From Zea mays (lineage: Eukaryota; Streptophyta; Magnoliopsida; Poales; Poaceae), in assembly GCF_902167145.1 (NCBI RefSeq), contig NC_050104.1, positions 109,813,849-109,877,848 of the forward strand: a stretch of 64,000 nucleotides of DNA, written 5' to 3'. A model generated the notes under the pieces. The model searched no databases and was not told the origin of the DNA. It was given only the letters and a program-made list of their open reading frames with translations. Positions 24,401 through 35,794 of the stretch are shown here, piece after piece. Within the stretch, counting starts at the first letter, position 1. Each line of letters starts with the position of its first letter. The position numbers and the translations under genes are program-made.

Positions 24401-25214
24401 TGGCTACACAAGTCACAAAAAGATAAGATTTGAAAATAATATGCATTTGAGATTCAGTTGTTATCACCCTTGCTACTATCTCCAAATATGATTTATACAT
24501 TCATTATCGAGCACCCAACTTGATCCATTGAAGAAGTGATCCTGCAAAACAAGTTTAAGCTTCGTATTTTGGTACCCAATTTGAATTGGGTCCTTTAAGA
24601 TTAGTAGTAAGAGCCTTGAGTACCCACACAATCGTTATTGTGGCCTTTCTCTTTGTGTAGGCACCCACATATACTTGACAACCATCTTACATGGTTTCAA
24701 GTCAATATTTAATCACATAGATAAAAACTAGAGTTAAGACTAGGAGCCTTTTCTCCTTTTATTAATACATCATTGTGTTGCCTTCTTGATGATGAACCTA
24801 GCTTGACCTTGGGTGCACCTAGCTTATTAAGGTTAATCGCACAAGCATTCATATCATAAAGACAAGTTATGCATGTAATTTACAACTTAGTGATCCAATT
24901 CAATGTGAAGCATATGGATACCGATTGAAGTAGATTTCTAAGATATCAAAATATGGGTTTCCAAAATTTAGAGAGTATGGATCACTAATTGTACCTTTTA
25001 TAGTTTAAAAATCATATCCATGTTTGTGCATATGTATGAGATGAATATCAACAAAAAAGATTCTTATGCACTTTTAGATTTAACGATAAGGGAATTTTAA
25101 ACTGCATCAAGAGTAACTATTTAAAAAAAAGATTACAATCCATATGAATGAGATACAAATTTACCATTTTGGATTGTCTTAGTATAGCTTACTCAAGGGA
25201 AACTTATTCTCTAC
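21431..25214 (-). other. Non-coding interior of the 2-kb-LTR element, repeat copy B with gag/protease relic
   Basis: No intact ORF. In sense, 24.7-24.5 kb reads as a decayed Gag C-terminus (VVKY..., GPNSNWVPK), then CTTGTTTTGCAGG and a protease start relic (SSWVLDNECINHI) that breaks up at once. Hairpins matching copy A lie at 24379-24387/24444-24452, 24060-24076/24101-24119, 23685-23703/about 23726-23745 and 23117-23127/23153-23163. The end near 21431 is the PPT. TCTAC (25210-25214) is the Ji-B target site. Confidence 0.7.
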
Positions 25215-26454
25215 TGAAAGGGAAATGTGCCTTTGGGCCATTTCTAAGTATTTTGGTGATTGAGTGCAAACACAAGTGCTTAAATGTGAAAATATGCCCA
25301 TGGATGAACAAAGTGCAAATCACAAGTTAAGGTATGTTTCTAAACCTTAGTACATTGGTTTTGTGTACTAATATTCTTGTCTAAGTGTTAGAAACAGGAA
25401 GAAGAAGAGGAGTGGAGGGCTGCTTCGGGCTGGGGCACCGGACTGTCCGGTGTGCACCGGACAGTGTCCGGTGCGCCAGACCAGCGCGGAGCAAACCAGC
25501 CGCTCTCGGGTTTTTCTCCGGCGACTTCGGCTAAAATTCACCGGACTGTCCGGTGTGCACCGGACTGTCCGGTGTGCACCGGACTGTCCGGTGAGCCAAC
25601 GGTCGGCCGGGCCAACGGTCGGCCGCGTGATCGGCGCGCGACACGTGGCCGAGCCAACGGTCGGAAGGAGGCACCGGACTGTCCGGTGTGCACCGGACTG
25701 TCCGGTGCGCCAGATCTGCAACGGTCGGCAACGGTCGGCTGCGCTGTTTATGGAAATAAATCGGGCACCGGACAGTGTCCGGTGTGCACCGGACTGTCCG
25801 GTGCGCCCGACGACAGAAGGCAAAGATGGCCTTCCAGATTTGTTCTCAACGGCTCCTAGCTGCCTTGGGGCTATAAAAGGGACCCCTAGGCGCATGGAGG
25901 GTAAAACAAAGCATTCCTTGAGCACTCTTGATCACTCACACATCAATCTTGCACACTTGTTCGATATTCTAGTGATTTGAGCTCCGTTCTAGTGTGCTAG
26001 TCTCTTGAGCTCAAGTCTGGGTCTTGTGTGTGTATTCGCTGTGATCTTTGTGTTGTGTGTGAGTTGCTAATCCCTCCCTTGCTCCGTGATTCTCTGTGAA
26101 CATCTTTTGTAAGGGCGAGAGGCTCCAAGTTGTGGAGATTCCTCGCAAACGAGATTGAGAAAAGAAAAGCAAGAACACCGTGGTATTCAAGTTGATCATT
26201 GGATCACTTGAGAGGAGTTGAGTGCAACTCTCGTCCATTGGGACGCCACAACGTGGAGTAGGCAAGTTTTTGTACTTGGCCGAACCACGGGATAACCACC
26301 GTGTCATCTCTGTGATTGATTTCTTGTGGTTATTGTGTTTTGACTCCTATCTAGCCACCTGGCCATACTTGTGCTAACACTTAACAAGTTTTTGTGGCTT
26401 AAGTTTTGAAGTTTTACAGGATCACCTATTCACCCCCCCCTCTAGGTGCTCTCA
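25215..26454 (+). repeat. Ji-B 5' LTR
   Basis: 1240 bp, TGAAAGGGAAATGTGCCT...CTCTCA. The palindrome CACCGGACTGTCCGGTG and its 3-nt-spaced form CACCGGACAGTGTCCGGTG are clustered at about 25436-25806, partly as direct 19-bp tandem units. TATAAAAG lies at 25872-25879, so transcription probably starts near 25905 and the RNA leader includes CTCTTGATCACTC sequence. Confidence 0.95.
25872..25879 (+). promoter_or_regulatory. Ji-B LTR TATA box
   Basis: TATAAAAG within GGGGCTATAAAAGGGACCCC, just downstream of the palindrome cluster. The same site occurs in the 3' LTR at 33514-33521 and in Ji-A at 14957-14964. Confidence 0.8.
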
Positions 26455-26456
26455 AT

Positions 26457-26468
26457 TGGTATCGGAGC
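26457..26468 (+). other. Ji-B primer-binding site
   Basis: TGGTATCGGAGC begins two nt after the LTR end. Initiator tRNA-Met pairing would favour TGGTATCAGAGC, as in the Opie-like copy at 59889; here position 8 is G rather than A, which still allows a G-U pair. Confidence 0.75.
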
Positions 26469-26503
26469 CGTTCTCTTCACAAAGGGACTAACCGCCCGAA
26501 GAG

Positions 26504-28894
26504 ATGGATCCTAAGGGGAAGGGAATCGTGATCAACGACAAGGAAAAGGAGTCCTTCGTCAACGAGCCAAAGGATGACAAGTCCAACGACTCGGGCTCAG
26601 GCTATAAACGAAAAGATGGGAAGAAGAAGAAGACAAGGCGCATCAAGGAGATTGTCTACTACGACAGCGACGAATCTTCCTCTTCCCAAAAGGACGACGA
26701 CAACGACTACAGGAAGACGGTTAATTCAAACTTTTCATTTGATTATTCTCGTATTCCACATAGTTCGAATTCGCATTTGCTTTCCATTCCTCTTGGCAAA
26801 CCTCCACACTTCGATGGGGAGGACTACGGATTTTGGAGTCACAAAATGCGTAGTCACCTATTCTCTCTCCATCCAAGCATATGGGAGATTGTAGAGAATG
26901 GAATGAAATTTGATAGCTCGGATAGCCCTATGCTTATAAATGAACAAATCCATAGAAATGCACAAGCTACTACTGTTCTCTTAGCATCTTTGTGCAGGGA
27001 AGAATACAATAAGGTGAGCGGCTTGGACAATGCCAAGCAGATATGGGACACCCTCAAAATCTCTCACGAGGGCAACGACGTCACCATGCTCACCAAGATG
27101 GAGTTGGTGGAAGGCGAACTTGGGAGATTCGCTATGATAAGGGGAGAGGAGCCAACCCAAACATACAACCGGCTCAAGACCCTCGTCAACAAGATAAGGA
27201 GCTATGGAAGCACGCGATGGACGGACCATGACGTCGTCCGCCTAATGCTAAGGTCCTTTACCGTTCTTGATCCTCATTTGGTGAATAATATTCGTGAGAA
27301 TCCCAGGTACACCAAAATGTCACCCGAAGAAATTCTTGGAAAATTTGTAAGCGGGCGGATGATGATCAAGGAGGCAAGGTACGTCGATGACGCGTTGAAC
27401 GGTCCAATCCACGAGCCTCAACCCATTGCTCTCAAGGCATCGAGAAGCAAGGAGGCACTACCAAGCAAGGTGGCGAAAATTGAGGCGGCCGGACTTAATG
27501 ATGAAGAAATGGCTCTCATCATTAAGCGCTTCAAGACGGCGTTAAGGGGTCGCAAGGAGCATCCCAACAAGACCAAGACGAAGGGGAAGCGCTCATGCTT
27601 CAAGTGTGGTAAGATTGGTCACTTTATCGCTAATTGTCCCGATAATGATAGTGACCAGGAAAAGAAGAGTGGAAAATGGGAAAAGAAGAAGAATTACAAG
27701 AAGGCAAAGGGCGAGGCTCATATTGGAAAGGAGTGGGATTCGGATTGCTCCTCGTCCGACTCCGACAACGAAGGACTCGCCGCCACCGCCTTCAACAAGT
27801 CATCCCTCTTCCCCAACGAGCATCACACGTGCCTCATGGCTAAGGAGAAGAAAGTAAGTACTCGAAACTCTACTTATGCTTCTTCTAGTGAGGATGAGTC
27901 TAGTGATGATGAAATAGACTATTCATGCTTATTTAAAGGTTTAGATAGATCTAAGATTGACAAAATTAATGAATTGATTGATGCTTTAAATGATAAGAAT
28001 AGGCTACTAGAAAAGCAAGAGGATCTCTTGTACGAAGAACATGATAAGTTTGTAGAGGCTCAAAAATCCCTTGCATTAGAAATTAAGAGAAATGAAATGC
28101 TTGCTTGTGAATTGTCCACATGCCATGATTCAATTTCTAAATTAAAGAGCATTAATGATGACTTAAATGCTAAACTAGTAGAAGCACAAAAATCCAACTC
28201 TTGTGTTGAACATGTTGAAATTTGCACTAGGTGTAAGAATGTTGATATTAATGCTTGTAGTGATCACTTGGTTTCAATTTCTAAATTGAATGATGAAGTG
28301 GCTAGTCTTAATGCTCAACTTAAGGCTAGCAAAAACGAATTTGATAAGCTAAAATTTGCAAGGGATGCCTACACTATTGGTAGACACCCCTCAATTAAGG
28401 ATGGACTTGGCTTCAAAAGGGAAGCCAAGAACTTAACAAGCCATAAGGCTCCCATTCCCGCTAAGGAGAAAGGGAAGGCCCCTATGGCTACTAGTGCTAA
28501 AAAGAACCATGCCTTTTTGTATCATGATAGAAAAAATTCTAGAAATGTTTTTAGAAGTTATGATGCTTTTGATTCACATGCCTATGATTCTTATGCCATG
28601 ACTGCTTCTAGTTCTTCCTATATGCATGGTAGAAATATGACTAGGAGAAATGCTATTCATCATGTGCCTAGAAAGAATACTATTCATGCTCCTAGGAAAG
28701 TAGTAAATGAACCTTCTACAATTTATTGTACTTTAAATGCTTCCTTTGCTATTTGTAGAAAGGATAGGAAGATAGTTGCTAGGAAGTTAGGGGCAAAATG
28801 CAAGGGAGACAAAACTTGCATTTGGGTCCCTAAGAATATTTGTGCTAACCTTGTAGGACCCAACAAGAGTTGGGTACCTAAGTCCCAAGCCTAA
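26504..28894 (+). CDS. gag: Ji-B Gag
   Basis: 796 residues from ATG 26504 (MDPKGKG). Order: Lys/Ser-rich N-terminus (1-75), capsid-like UBN2-type domain (about 80-310; [20 protein letters not shown] to [16 protein letters not shown] [12 protein letters not shown]), CCHC zinc knuckle C365-C368-H373-C378, an acidic segment, coiled coils (about 485-630) and paired WVPK motifs at the C-terminus. It forms the virus-like particle and binds element RNA in the cytoplasm, by family analogy. TAA 28892-28894 ends it; pol is in the +1 frame. Codon pattern and length match the broken Ji-A gag, which lacks none of the domains. Confidence 0.95.
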   Translation: MDPKGKGIVINDKEKESFVNEPKDDKSNDSGSGYKRKDGKKKKTRRIKEIVYYDSDESSSSQKDDDNDYRKTVNSNFSFDYSRIPHSSNSHLLSIPLGKPPHFDGEDYGFWSHKMRSHLFSLHPSIWEIVENGMKFDSSDSPMLINEQIHRNAQATTVLLASLCREEYNKVSGLDNAKQIWDTLKISHEGNDVTMLTKMELVEGELGRFAMIRGEEPTQTYNRLKTLVNKIRSYGSTRWTDHDVVRLMLRSFTVLDPHLVNNIRENPRYTKMSPEEILGKFVSGRMMIKEARYVDDALNGPIHEPQPIALKASRSKEALPSKVAKIEAAGLNDEEMALIIKRFKTALRGRKEHPNKTKTKGKRSCFKCGKIGHFIANCPDNDSDQEKKSGKWEKKKNYKKAKGEAHIGKEWDSDCSSSDSDNEGLAATAFNKSSLFPNEHHTCLMAKEKKVSTRNSTYASSSEDESSDDEIDYSCLFKGLDRSKIDKINELIDALNDKNRLLEKQEDLLYEEHDKFVEAQKSLALEIKRNEMLACELSTCHDSISKLKSINDDLNAKLVEAQKSNSCVEHVEICTRCKNVDINACSDHLVSISKLNDEVASLNAQLKASKNEFDKLKFARDAYTIGRHPSIKDGLGFKREAKNLTSHKAPIPAKEKGKAPMATSAKKNHAFLYHDRKNSRNVFRSYDAFDSHAYDSYAMTASSSSYMHGRNMTRRNAIHHVPRKNTIHAPRKVVNEPSTIYCTLNASFAICRKDRKIVARKLGAKCKGDKTCIWVPKNICANLVGPNKSWVPKSQA

Positions 28895-28901
28895 ATTTGC
28901 C

Positions 28902-31900
28902 TTGCAGGTTTATGCATCCGGGGGTTCAAGCTGGATTATTGATAGCGGATGCACAAACCATATGACGGGGGAGAAGAAGATGTTCACCTCCTACGTCAAG
29001 AATAAGGATTCCCAAGATTCAATTATATTCGGTGATGGGAATCAAGGCAAGGTAAAAGGATTAGGTAAAATTGCAATCTCAAATGAGCACTCAATTTCTA
29101 ATGTGTTTTTAGTTGAGTCCTTGGGATATAATTTGCTATCTGTTAGTCAATTATGTCATATGGGGTATAACTGTCTATTTACAAATGTAGATGTGTCTGT
29201 CTTTAGAAGAAGTGATGGTTCACTAGCTTTTAAGGGTGTATTAGACGGCAAACTTTATTTAGTTGATTTTGCAAAAGAAGAGGCCGGTCTAGATGCATGC
29301 TTAATAGCTAAGACTAGCATGGGCTGGCTGTGGCATCGCCGCTTAGCACATGTGGGGATGAAGAACCTTCACAAGCTTCTAAAGGGAGAACACGTGATAG
29401 GTTTGACTAACGTACATTTCGAAAAAGATAGACCTTGTGCAGCTTGTCAAGCAGGTAAACAAGTGGGAGGAGCGCATCACAGCAAGAACGTGATGACCAC
29501 TTCAAGACCCCTGGAGCTGCTGCATATGGACCTCTTCGGACCCATCGCCTATCTGAGCATAGAAGGGAGTAAGTATGGTCTAGTTATTGTTGATGACTTT
29601 TCCCGCTTCACTTGGGTGTTCTTTTTGCAGGATAAGTCTGAAACCCAAGGGACCCTCAAGCGCTTCCTCAGGAGAGCTCAAAATGAGTTTGAGCTCAAGG
29701 TGAAGAAGATAAGAAGCGACAACGGGTCCGAGTTCAAGAACCTTCAAGTGGAAGAGTTCCTTGAGGAGGAAGGGATCAAGCATGAGTTCTCCGCTCCCTA
29801 CACACCACAGCAAAATGGTGTGGTAGAGAGGAAGAACAGGACGCTAATCGACATGGCAAGGACTATGCTTGGTGAGTTCAAGACCCCCGAGCGGTTTTGG
29901 TCGGAAGCCGTGAACACGGCTTGCCACGCCATCAACAGGGTCTACCTTCACCGCCTCCTCAAGAAGACTTCGTATGAGCTTCTAACCGGTAACAAACCCA
30001 ATGTATCTTACTTTCGTGTATTTGGGAGCAAGTGCTACATTCTAGTGAAGAAAGGTAGAAATTCTAAGTTTGCTCCCAAAGCTGTAGAAGGGTTTTTGTT
30101 AGGTTATGACTCAAATACAAAGGCGTATAGAGTCTTCAACAAATCATCGGGTTTGGTTGAAGTCTCTAGCGACGTTGTATTTGATGAGACTAATGGCTCT
30201 CCAAGAGAGCAAGTTGTTGATTGTGATGATGTAGATGAAGAAGATGTTCCGACGGCCGCTATACGGACCATGGCGATTGGAGAAGTACGGCCACAGGAAC
30301 AAGATGAACGAGATCAACCTTCTTCCTCAACTATGGTGCATCCCCCAACCAAAGATGACGAACAGGTACCTCAAGTAGAGGCGCTTGATCAAGGGGGAGC
30401 ACAAGATGATCAAGTGATGGAGGAAGAAGTGCAACCGGCACCTCCAACTCAAGTTCGAGCGATGATTCAAAGGGATCATCCCGTCGACCAAATTCTGGGT
30501 GACATTAGCAAGGGAGTAACTACTCGTTCTCGATTAGTTAATTTTTGTGAGCATTACTCCTTTGTCTCTTCTATTGAGCCTTTCAGGGTAGAGGAGGCCT
30601 TGCTAGATCCGGACTGGGTGCTGGCCATGCAAGAGGAGCTCAACAACTTCAAGAGAAATGAAGTTTGGACGCTGGTGCCTCGTCCAAAGCAAAATGTTGT
30701 GGGAACCAAGTGGGTGTTCCGCAACAAACAGGACGAGCACGGGGTGGTGACGAGAAACAAGGCTCGACTTGTGGCAAAAGGTTATGCCCAAGTCGCAGGT
30801 TTGGATTTCGAGGAGACTTTTGCTCCTGTGGCTAGGCTAGAGTCAATTCGAATCTTGCTAGCATATGCCGCTCACCATTCTTTCAGGTTGTACCAAATGG
30901 ATGTGAAGAGCGCTTTCCTCAACGGGCCAATCAAGGAGGAGGTGTACGTAGAGCAACCCCCTGGCTTCGAGGATGATCGGTTCCCCGACCATGTGTGTAA
31001 GCTCTCTAAGGCGCTCTATGGACTTAAGCAAGCCCCAAGAGCATGGTATGAATGCCTTAGAGATTTCTTAGTTGCTAATGCTTTCAAGGTTGGGAAAGCC
31101 GATCCAACTCTTTTTACTAAGACTTGTAATGGTGATTTGTTTGTGTGCCAAATTTATGTCGATGACATAATATTTGGTTCTACTAACCAAAAGTCTTGTG
31201 AAGAGTTTAGCAGGGTGATGACGCAGAAATTCGAGATGTCGATGATGGGCGAGTTGAACTACTTCCTTGGGTTCCAAGTGAAGCAACTCAAGGATGGCAC
31301 CTTCATCTCCCAAACGAAGTACACGCAAGACTTGCTAAAAAGGTTTGGGATGAAGGACGCCAATCCCGCAAAGACGCCAATGGGAACCAACGGACACACA
31401 GACCTCAACAAAGGAGGTAAGTCCGTTGATCAAAAGGCATACCGGTCAATGATAGGGTCTTTACTTTATCTATGTGCTAGTAGACCGGATATTATGCTTA
31501 GCGTATGCATGTGTGCTAGATTTCAATCCGATCCTAAGGAGTGTCACTTAGTGGCGGTGAAGCGAATTCTTAGATATCTAGTTGCTACGCCTTGCTTCGG
31601 ACTCTGGTATCCAAAGGGGTCTACCTTTGACTTGGTTGGATACTCAGACTCCGACTATGCTGGATGTAAGGTTGATAGGAAGAGTACATCGGGGACGTGC
31701 CAATTCTTAGGAAGGTCCCTGGTGTCATGGAATTCTAAGAAACAAACTTCCGTTGCCCTATCCACCGCTGAGGCCGAGTATGTTGCCGCAGGACAGTGTT
31801 GCGCGCAACTACTTTGGATGAGGCAAACCCTCCGGGACTTTGGCTACAATCTGAGCAAAGTCCCACTCCTATGTGATAACGAGAGTGCTATCCGCATGGC

Positions 31901-32108
31901 GGAAAATCCTGTTGAACACAGCCGCACAAAGCACATAGACATCCGGCATCACTTTTTGAGAGACCACCAGCAAAAGGGAGATATCGAAGTGTTTCACGTT
32001 AGCACCGAGAACCAGCTAGCCGATATCTTTACCAAGCCTCTAGATGAGAAGACCTTTTGCAGGCTGCGTAGTGAGCTAAATGTCTTAGATTCGCGGAACT
32101 TGGATTGA
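28902..32108 (+). CDS. pol: Ji-B Pol (protease, integrase, reverse transcriptase, RNase H)
   Basis: This frame of about 1068 codons has no ATG at its start; it opens between the gag stop and GTTTATGCATCC (28908), so it must be reached by frameshifting or splicing. Numbered from 28902: protease D14-S15-G16 (WIIDSG); gag-pre-integrase HH-CC (WLWHRRLAH...CAACQAGK); integrase D210, D273, E309 (D-D-35-E); RT with [10 protein letters not shown] and YVDD at 752-755; copia RNase H starting near SDSDYAG (Asp 916) with AEAEYVA. The domain order PR-INT-RT-RH defines Ty1/copia. It ends RNLD, TGA 32106-32108. All catalytic residues looked for are present. Confidence 0.95.
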   Translation: MQVYASGGSSWIIDSGCTNHMTGEKKMFTSYVKNKDSQDSIIFGDGNQGKVKGLGKIAISNEHSISNVFLVESLGYNLLSVSQLCHMGYNCLFTNVDVSVFRRSDGSLAFKGVLDGKLYLVDFAKEEAGLDACLIAKTSMGWLWHRRLAHVGMKNLHKLLKGEHVIGLTNVHFEKDRPCAACQAGKQVGGAHHSKNVMTTSRPLELLHMDLFGPIAYLSIEGSKYGLVIVDDFSRFTWVFFLQDKSETQGTLKRFLRRAQNEFELKVKKIRSDNGSEFKNLQVEEFLEEEGIKHEFSAPYTPQQNGVVERKNRTLIDMARTMLGEFKTPERFWSEAVNTACHAINRVYLHRLLKKTSYELLTGNKPNVSYFRVFGSKCYILVKKGRNSKFAPKAVEGFLLGYDSNTKAYRVFNKSSGLVEVSSDVVFDETNGSPREQVVDCDDVDEEDVPTAAIRTMAIGEVRPQEQDERDQPSSSTMVHPPTKDDEQVPQVEALDQGGAQDDQVMEEEVQPAPPTQVRAMIQRDHPVDQILGDISKGVTTRSRLVNFCEHYSFVSSIEPFRVEEALLDPDWVLAMQEELNNFKRNEVWTLVPRPKQNVVGTKWVFRNKQDEHGVVTRNKARLVAKGYAQVAGLDFEETFAPVARLESIRILLAYAAHHSFRLYQMDVKSAFLNGPIKEEVYVEQPPGFEDDRFPDHVCKLSKALYGLKQAPRAWYECLRDFLVANAFKVGKADPTLFTKTCNGDLFVCQIYVDDIIFGSTNQKSCEEFSRVMTQKFEMSMMGELNYFLGFQVKQLKDGTFISQTKYTQDLLKRFGMKDANPAKTPMGTNGHTDLNKGGKSVDQKAYRSMIGSLLYLCASRPDIMLSVCMCARFQSDPKECHLVAVKRILRYLVATPCFGLWYPKGSTFDLVGYSDSDYAGCKVDRKSTSGTCQFLGRSLVSWNSKKQTSVALSTAEAEYVAAGQCCAQLLWMRQTLRDFGYNLSKVPLLCDNESAIRMAENPVEHSRTKHIDIRHHFLRDHQQKGDIEVFHVSTENQLADIFTKPLDEKTFCRLRSELNVLDSRNLD

Positions 32109-32894
32109 ATTGTAGCATACATGTGTTTATGCCTTTGATCATGTTCATTCTGCATTTTGTTGCTTATTGTGGTGCTCAAGTTGTACAAACACTTCCTGGA
32201 CCTCACAAGTCCGTTGCAAAGTGATGCACATGTCTAGGGGGAGATGTGTTACAACTTGACCCTTTGAGACTAACCATGTGCTTGAGTTTGATAATTTAGT
32301 CTCGAAGGAGGATTGAAAGGGAAAAGGTGGACTTGGACCATGAAAGACTTCCACTGCACTCCGATGAGAAGGTAACTAATTCCAAGTTCATCTCATGAAA
32401 TCTTATTGCCATTTGCTCTTAATTGAAGACTTTGGTGAGGCAATGGGGTTACAAGGGCCAAGATTGATCCCGTTTTGGTGCTTGATGCCAAAGGGGGAGA
32501 AAATAAAGGCCAAAGCAATAAATGGATCAGCTACCACTTGAGAAATTTTGAAAAAGTATAATAGAGCTTTTGGTTTGTCAAAACTCTTGTATTGTCTCTT
32601 TTGTCAAAAGTTGGCTTCTTGTGGGGAGAAATGTTGATTATGGGAAAAAGGGGGAGTTTTTGAAATCCGTGGTCAAATTCTTTGGAATGACTCTCTTTAT
32701 GCTTCAATATTTGTGTTTGACTTAGAGATAGAGATTTGAGTTTGATTTGCAAAAACAAACCAAGTGGTGGCAAAGGATGATCCATATATGTCAAAAGTGA
32801 ATAAAACTCAAAGTTAGTTTTTATTTGAAGTAGTTTTGCACTTGTTCCACTTGCTTTATGTTGTGTTGGCATAAATCACCAAAAAGGGGGAGAT
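32109..32894 (+). other. Ji-B 3' non-coding region with several polypurine tracts
   Basis: No ORF. AGGGGGAG tracts occur near 32236, 32494 and 32648; the last, AAAAAGGGGGAGAT (32881-32894), abuts the 3' LTR and is the likely plus-strand primer. GGAGGATTGAAAGGGAAA near 32306-32323 imitates the PPT/LTR junction. Multiple PPT-like tracts are known for Sireviruses. Confidence 0.8.
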
Positions 32895-34095
32895 TGAAAG
32901 GGAAATGTGCCTTTGGGCCATTTCTAAGTATTTTGGTGATTGAGTGCAAACACAAGTGCTTAAATGTGAAAATATGCCCATGGATGAACAAAGTGCAAAT
33001 CACAAGTTAAGGTATGTTTCTAAACCTTAGTACATTGGTTTTGTGTACTAATATTCTTGTCTAAGTGTTAGAAACAGGAAGAAGAAGAGGAGTGGAGGGC
33101 TGCTTCGGGCTGGGGCACCGGACTGTCCGGTGTGCACCGGACAGTGTCCGGTGCGCCAGACCAGCGCGGAGCAAACCAGCCGCTCTCGGGTTTTTCTCCG
33201 GCGACTTCGGCTAAAATTCACCGGACTGTCCGGTGTGCACCGGACTGTCCGGTGAGCCAACGGTCGGCCGGGCCAACGGTCGGCCGCGTGATCGGCGCGC
33301 GACACGTGGCCGAGCCAACGGTCGGAAGGAGGCACCGGACTGTCCGGTGCGCCAGATCTGCAACGGTCGGCAACGGTCGGCTGCGCTGTTTATGGAAATA
33401 AATCGGGCACCGGACAGTGTCCGGTGTGCACCGGACTGTCCGGTGCGCCCGACGACAGAAGGCAAAGATGGCCTTCCAGATTTGTTCTCAACGGCTCCTA
33501 GCTGCCTTGGGGCTATAAAAGGGACCCCTAGGCGCATGGAGGGTAAAACAAAGCATTCCTTGAGCACTCTTGATCACTCACACATCAATCTTGCACACTT
33601 GTTCGATATTCTAGTGATTTGAGCTCCGTTCTAGTGTGCTAGTCTCTTGAGCTCAAGTCTGGGTCTTGTGTGTGTATTCGCTGTGATCTTTGTGTTGTGT
33701 GTGAGTTGCTAATCCCTCCCTTGCTCCGTGATTCTCTGTGAACATCTTTTGTAAGGGCGAGAGGCTCCAAGTTGTGGAGATTCCTCGCAAACGAGATTGA
33801 GAAAAGAAAAGCAAGAACACCGTGGTATTCAAGTTGATCATTGGATCACTTGAGAGGAGTTGAGTGCAACTCTCGTCCATTGGGACGCCACAACGTGGAG
33901 TAGGCAAGTTTTTGTACTTGGCCGAACCACGGGATAACCACCGTGTCATCTCTGTGATTGATTTCTTGTGGTTATTGTGTTTTGACTCCTATCTAGCCAC
34001 CTGGCCATACTTGTGCTAACACTTAACAAGTTTTTGTGGCTTAAGTTTTGAAGTTTTACAGGATCACCTATTCACCCCCCCTCTAGGTGCTCTCA
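32895..34095 (+). repeat. Ji-B 3' LTR
   Basis: 1201 bp, 39 bp shorter than the 5' LTR: one 19-bp palindrome unit fewer at about 33235, one fewer at about 33340, and one C fewer in the terminal C run. I saw no other difference. Followed by TSD TCTAC. Confidence 0.95.
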
Positions 34096-34100
34096 TCTAC

Positions 34101-35794
34101 GACACAAGATATATAATGTTCTCCCACTAGATATGTGCATCAAGTATTTGAATGACTTACCACATGCACTTTCAATTCAGTTAAGAGTCTCATGAGGAGT
34201 ACATTACATATCATGGTCAAGGCATGACAAATTTGCAATGAATTAACTTATGCCTAAGAATACTTACCACCATATAGAATGTACCATTTGTTATACCAAT
34301 TTGATAGATCTTACTATCTGTGGTGGTGTCACCTTAGTATTCTTCTTTTCATCATTTGTGGAGACTTCCTTCTTTGTTATCTCTTTTCCTTTTAAAACTA
34401 GTCGATAAAACACTTTGAAAAGAGGTATTAGTAGTACAAGGAAGTATTTAATGAATGATGATATCTATATATGAATGGCAAACAAATCATCATTTATGAG
34501 GCGTAAAGGCATAAATTAAATTCCTTTTAAGTTAATGCACATGGAGGAGTGAATTAACAATATGCACCAATTTTCAAATGTAAGCCAAAGGAATTTAACC
34601 TTCATATTGACATTACTTTCCATAGAATAGATTATTACCAATTGAAATAATGTCACTTGAAAGGAACTATTATTGGTCGCATACCAAATGAAACAACTAG
34701 TTCCATACCTTTGCCTTGAGCATTCCTAATCTTTATTTTAGGTGAAGATTAACCTTTAAAACTTGTGATTTTACCAATTGAAAGAGCACAATCTCTACTT
34801 ATGAATTTCCATGAAATATCTTAAAAGAGATTGTATTAGTAACACAAGCGATAGTTTCCTATTTAGCAACCTCTAGTATATGAATGACAAGAAGGTTACT
34901 AAAACAAGGAAACATCATGATATGAACTAAATTACCCTTACAAGCATCATGCATAACATCAATTGTAAAAAAGATGAAAGTAGCATGATTATTTAATTAA
35001 GTTTACATGGCAAGTTTAATTCATAGCATGGTGAGTGATTAATGTAGAAGACTCAAAACCAATTTAAACAAGAATGAATACATCACGTAGTATTGGTTCG
35101 ATCTTCTTTGAATGTTGAATGGCACACTCCATTTGGGAAACATATTTTCATGTTGTGAGACTACATAAACACTTGGATAGAAACATTAGTCTCACAACTC
35201 TAGTCATATAGAGAATTCCCTTTTGGTAAGTGCTTTAAGAATTTGAATTTCTTTCTTAGCACTCTATTCATTTAAGAACATGGGATAATACTCTTTATGT
35301 CTAGGTCATGGCAATAATATGATGATTAACTTGAAATATGCCACAAGATACATACAATCAATTTAAAGCATGTAGATTGTCACAATATAAAAATATGAAC
35401 TTGCAATCTACCATATAATTAGATCCTTTCCAAAGCAAGGTAAAATCTTTTAAGTTCATTCTCAAGTGCTTCATTTTTCCTATGTGGCTACAAAAGACAC
35501 AAAGGAATATACCAATTAAAAGCAATGTGCACTTAAGAATTAATTGTTACCATCCTTTGGATATCACTTGGTTGTAGGCCTTTTGCTTGATTCCCACAAA
35601 GGTTAATCCTTATTCCCTACAACACAAGTTCTTGCTAGAGATGAATATGAAGTTAGTGATATAACAACTCAATTCATCTTTGGGTCAATCTTAGAGGATA
35701 GACAATGTAAGATTGATAGCTTGAGATAAGAATTGAGTTGAACCGCTCAAGCACCCCAAAGCTTCATATCATCTCTGGGTACCTGCAAAACTTA
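34101..35794 (-). other. Non-coding interior of the 2-kb-LTR element, repeat copy A with hairpins
   Basis: No ORF. It is homologous, at low identity, to 22.4-24.8 kb (copy B); with Ji-B removed the offset is about 2.2-2.6 kb. Hairpins by + coordinates: 35461-35469/35529-35537, 35153-35163/35187-35197 (11 of 11 pairs, TTGTGAGACTA), 34854-34872/34893-34913, 34516-34527/34587-34598 (12 of 12) and 34454-34462/34486-34494 (9 of 9). Near 35,760-35,780 a TTTTGCAGG follows the gag stop, as at the other gag/pol junctions. Confidence 0.7.

Larger units (their letters stand above)
25215..34095 (+). mobile_element. Ji-like Sirevirus copy B, intact and young
   Basis: LTRs 25215-26454 and 32895-34095, TSD TCTAC (25210-25214 and 34096-34100), PBS, open gag (26504-28894), open pol (to 32108) and PPT (32881-32894). 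By eye the LTRs are the same except for two 19-bp palindrome units and one C in a homopolymer. It is inserted on the + strand in the non-coding interior of the - strand 2-kb-LTR element. It is the only element here that could still supply all proteins for its own transposition. Confidence 0.95.

Noticed and set aside
25436..25806. Regularly repeated short palindromes that look CRISPR-like
   Set aside because: The units are 17-19 bp palindromes inside LTRs, with no unique spacers of constant length and no cas genes; they occur in every Ji/Opie LTR.
25368..25980. Overlapping ORFs on both strands with repeated RTVRC/SGVHRTV-type peptides (also 14495-14908, 33048-33622, 54120-54736, 58655-59541)
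   Set aside because: They are translations of the LTR palindrome clusters, which read open on both strands because of their composition.
28874..28907. 34-nt intron joining gag to pol in frame
   Set aside because: GTACCT...TTGCAG would join the frames exactly, but 34 nt is far below any usual plant intron. A longer intron with an upstream donor is still possible and is listed as a finding.
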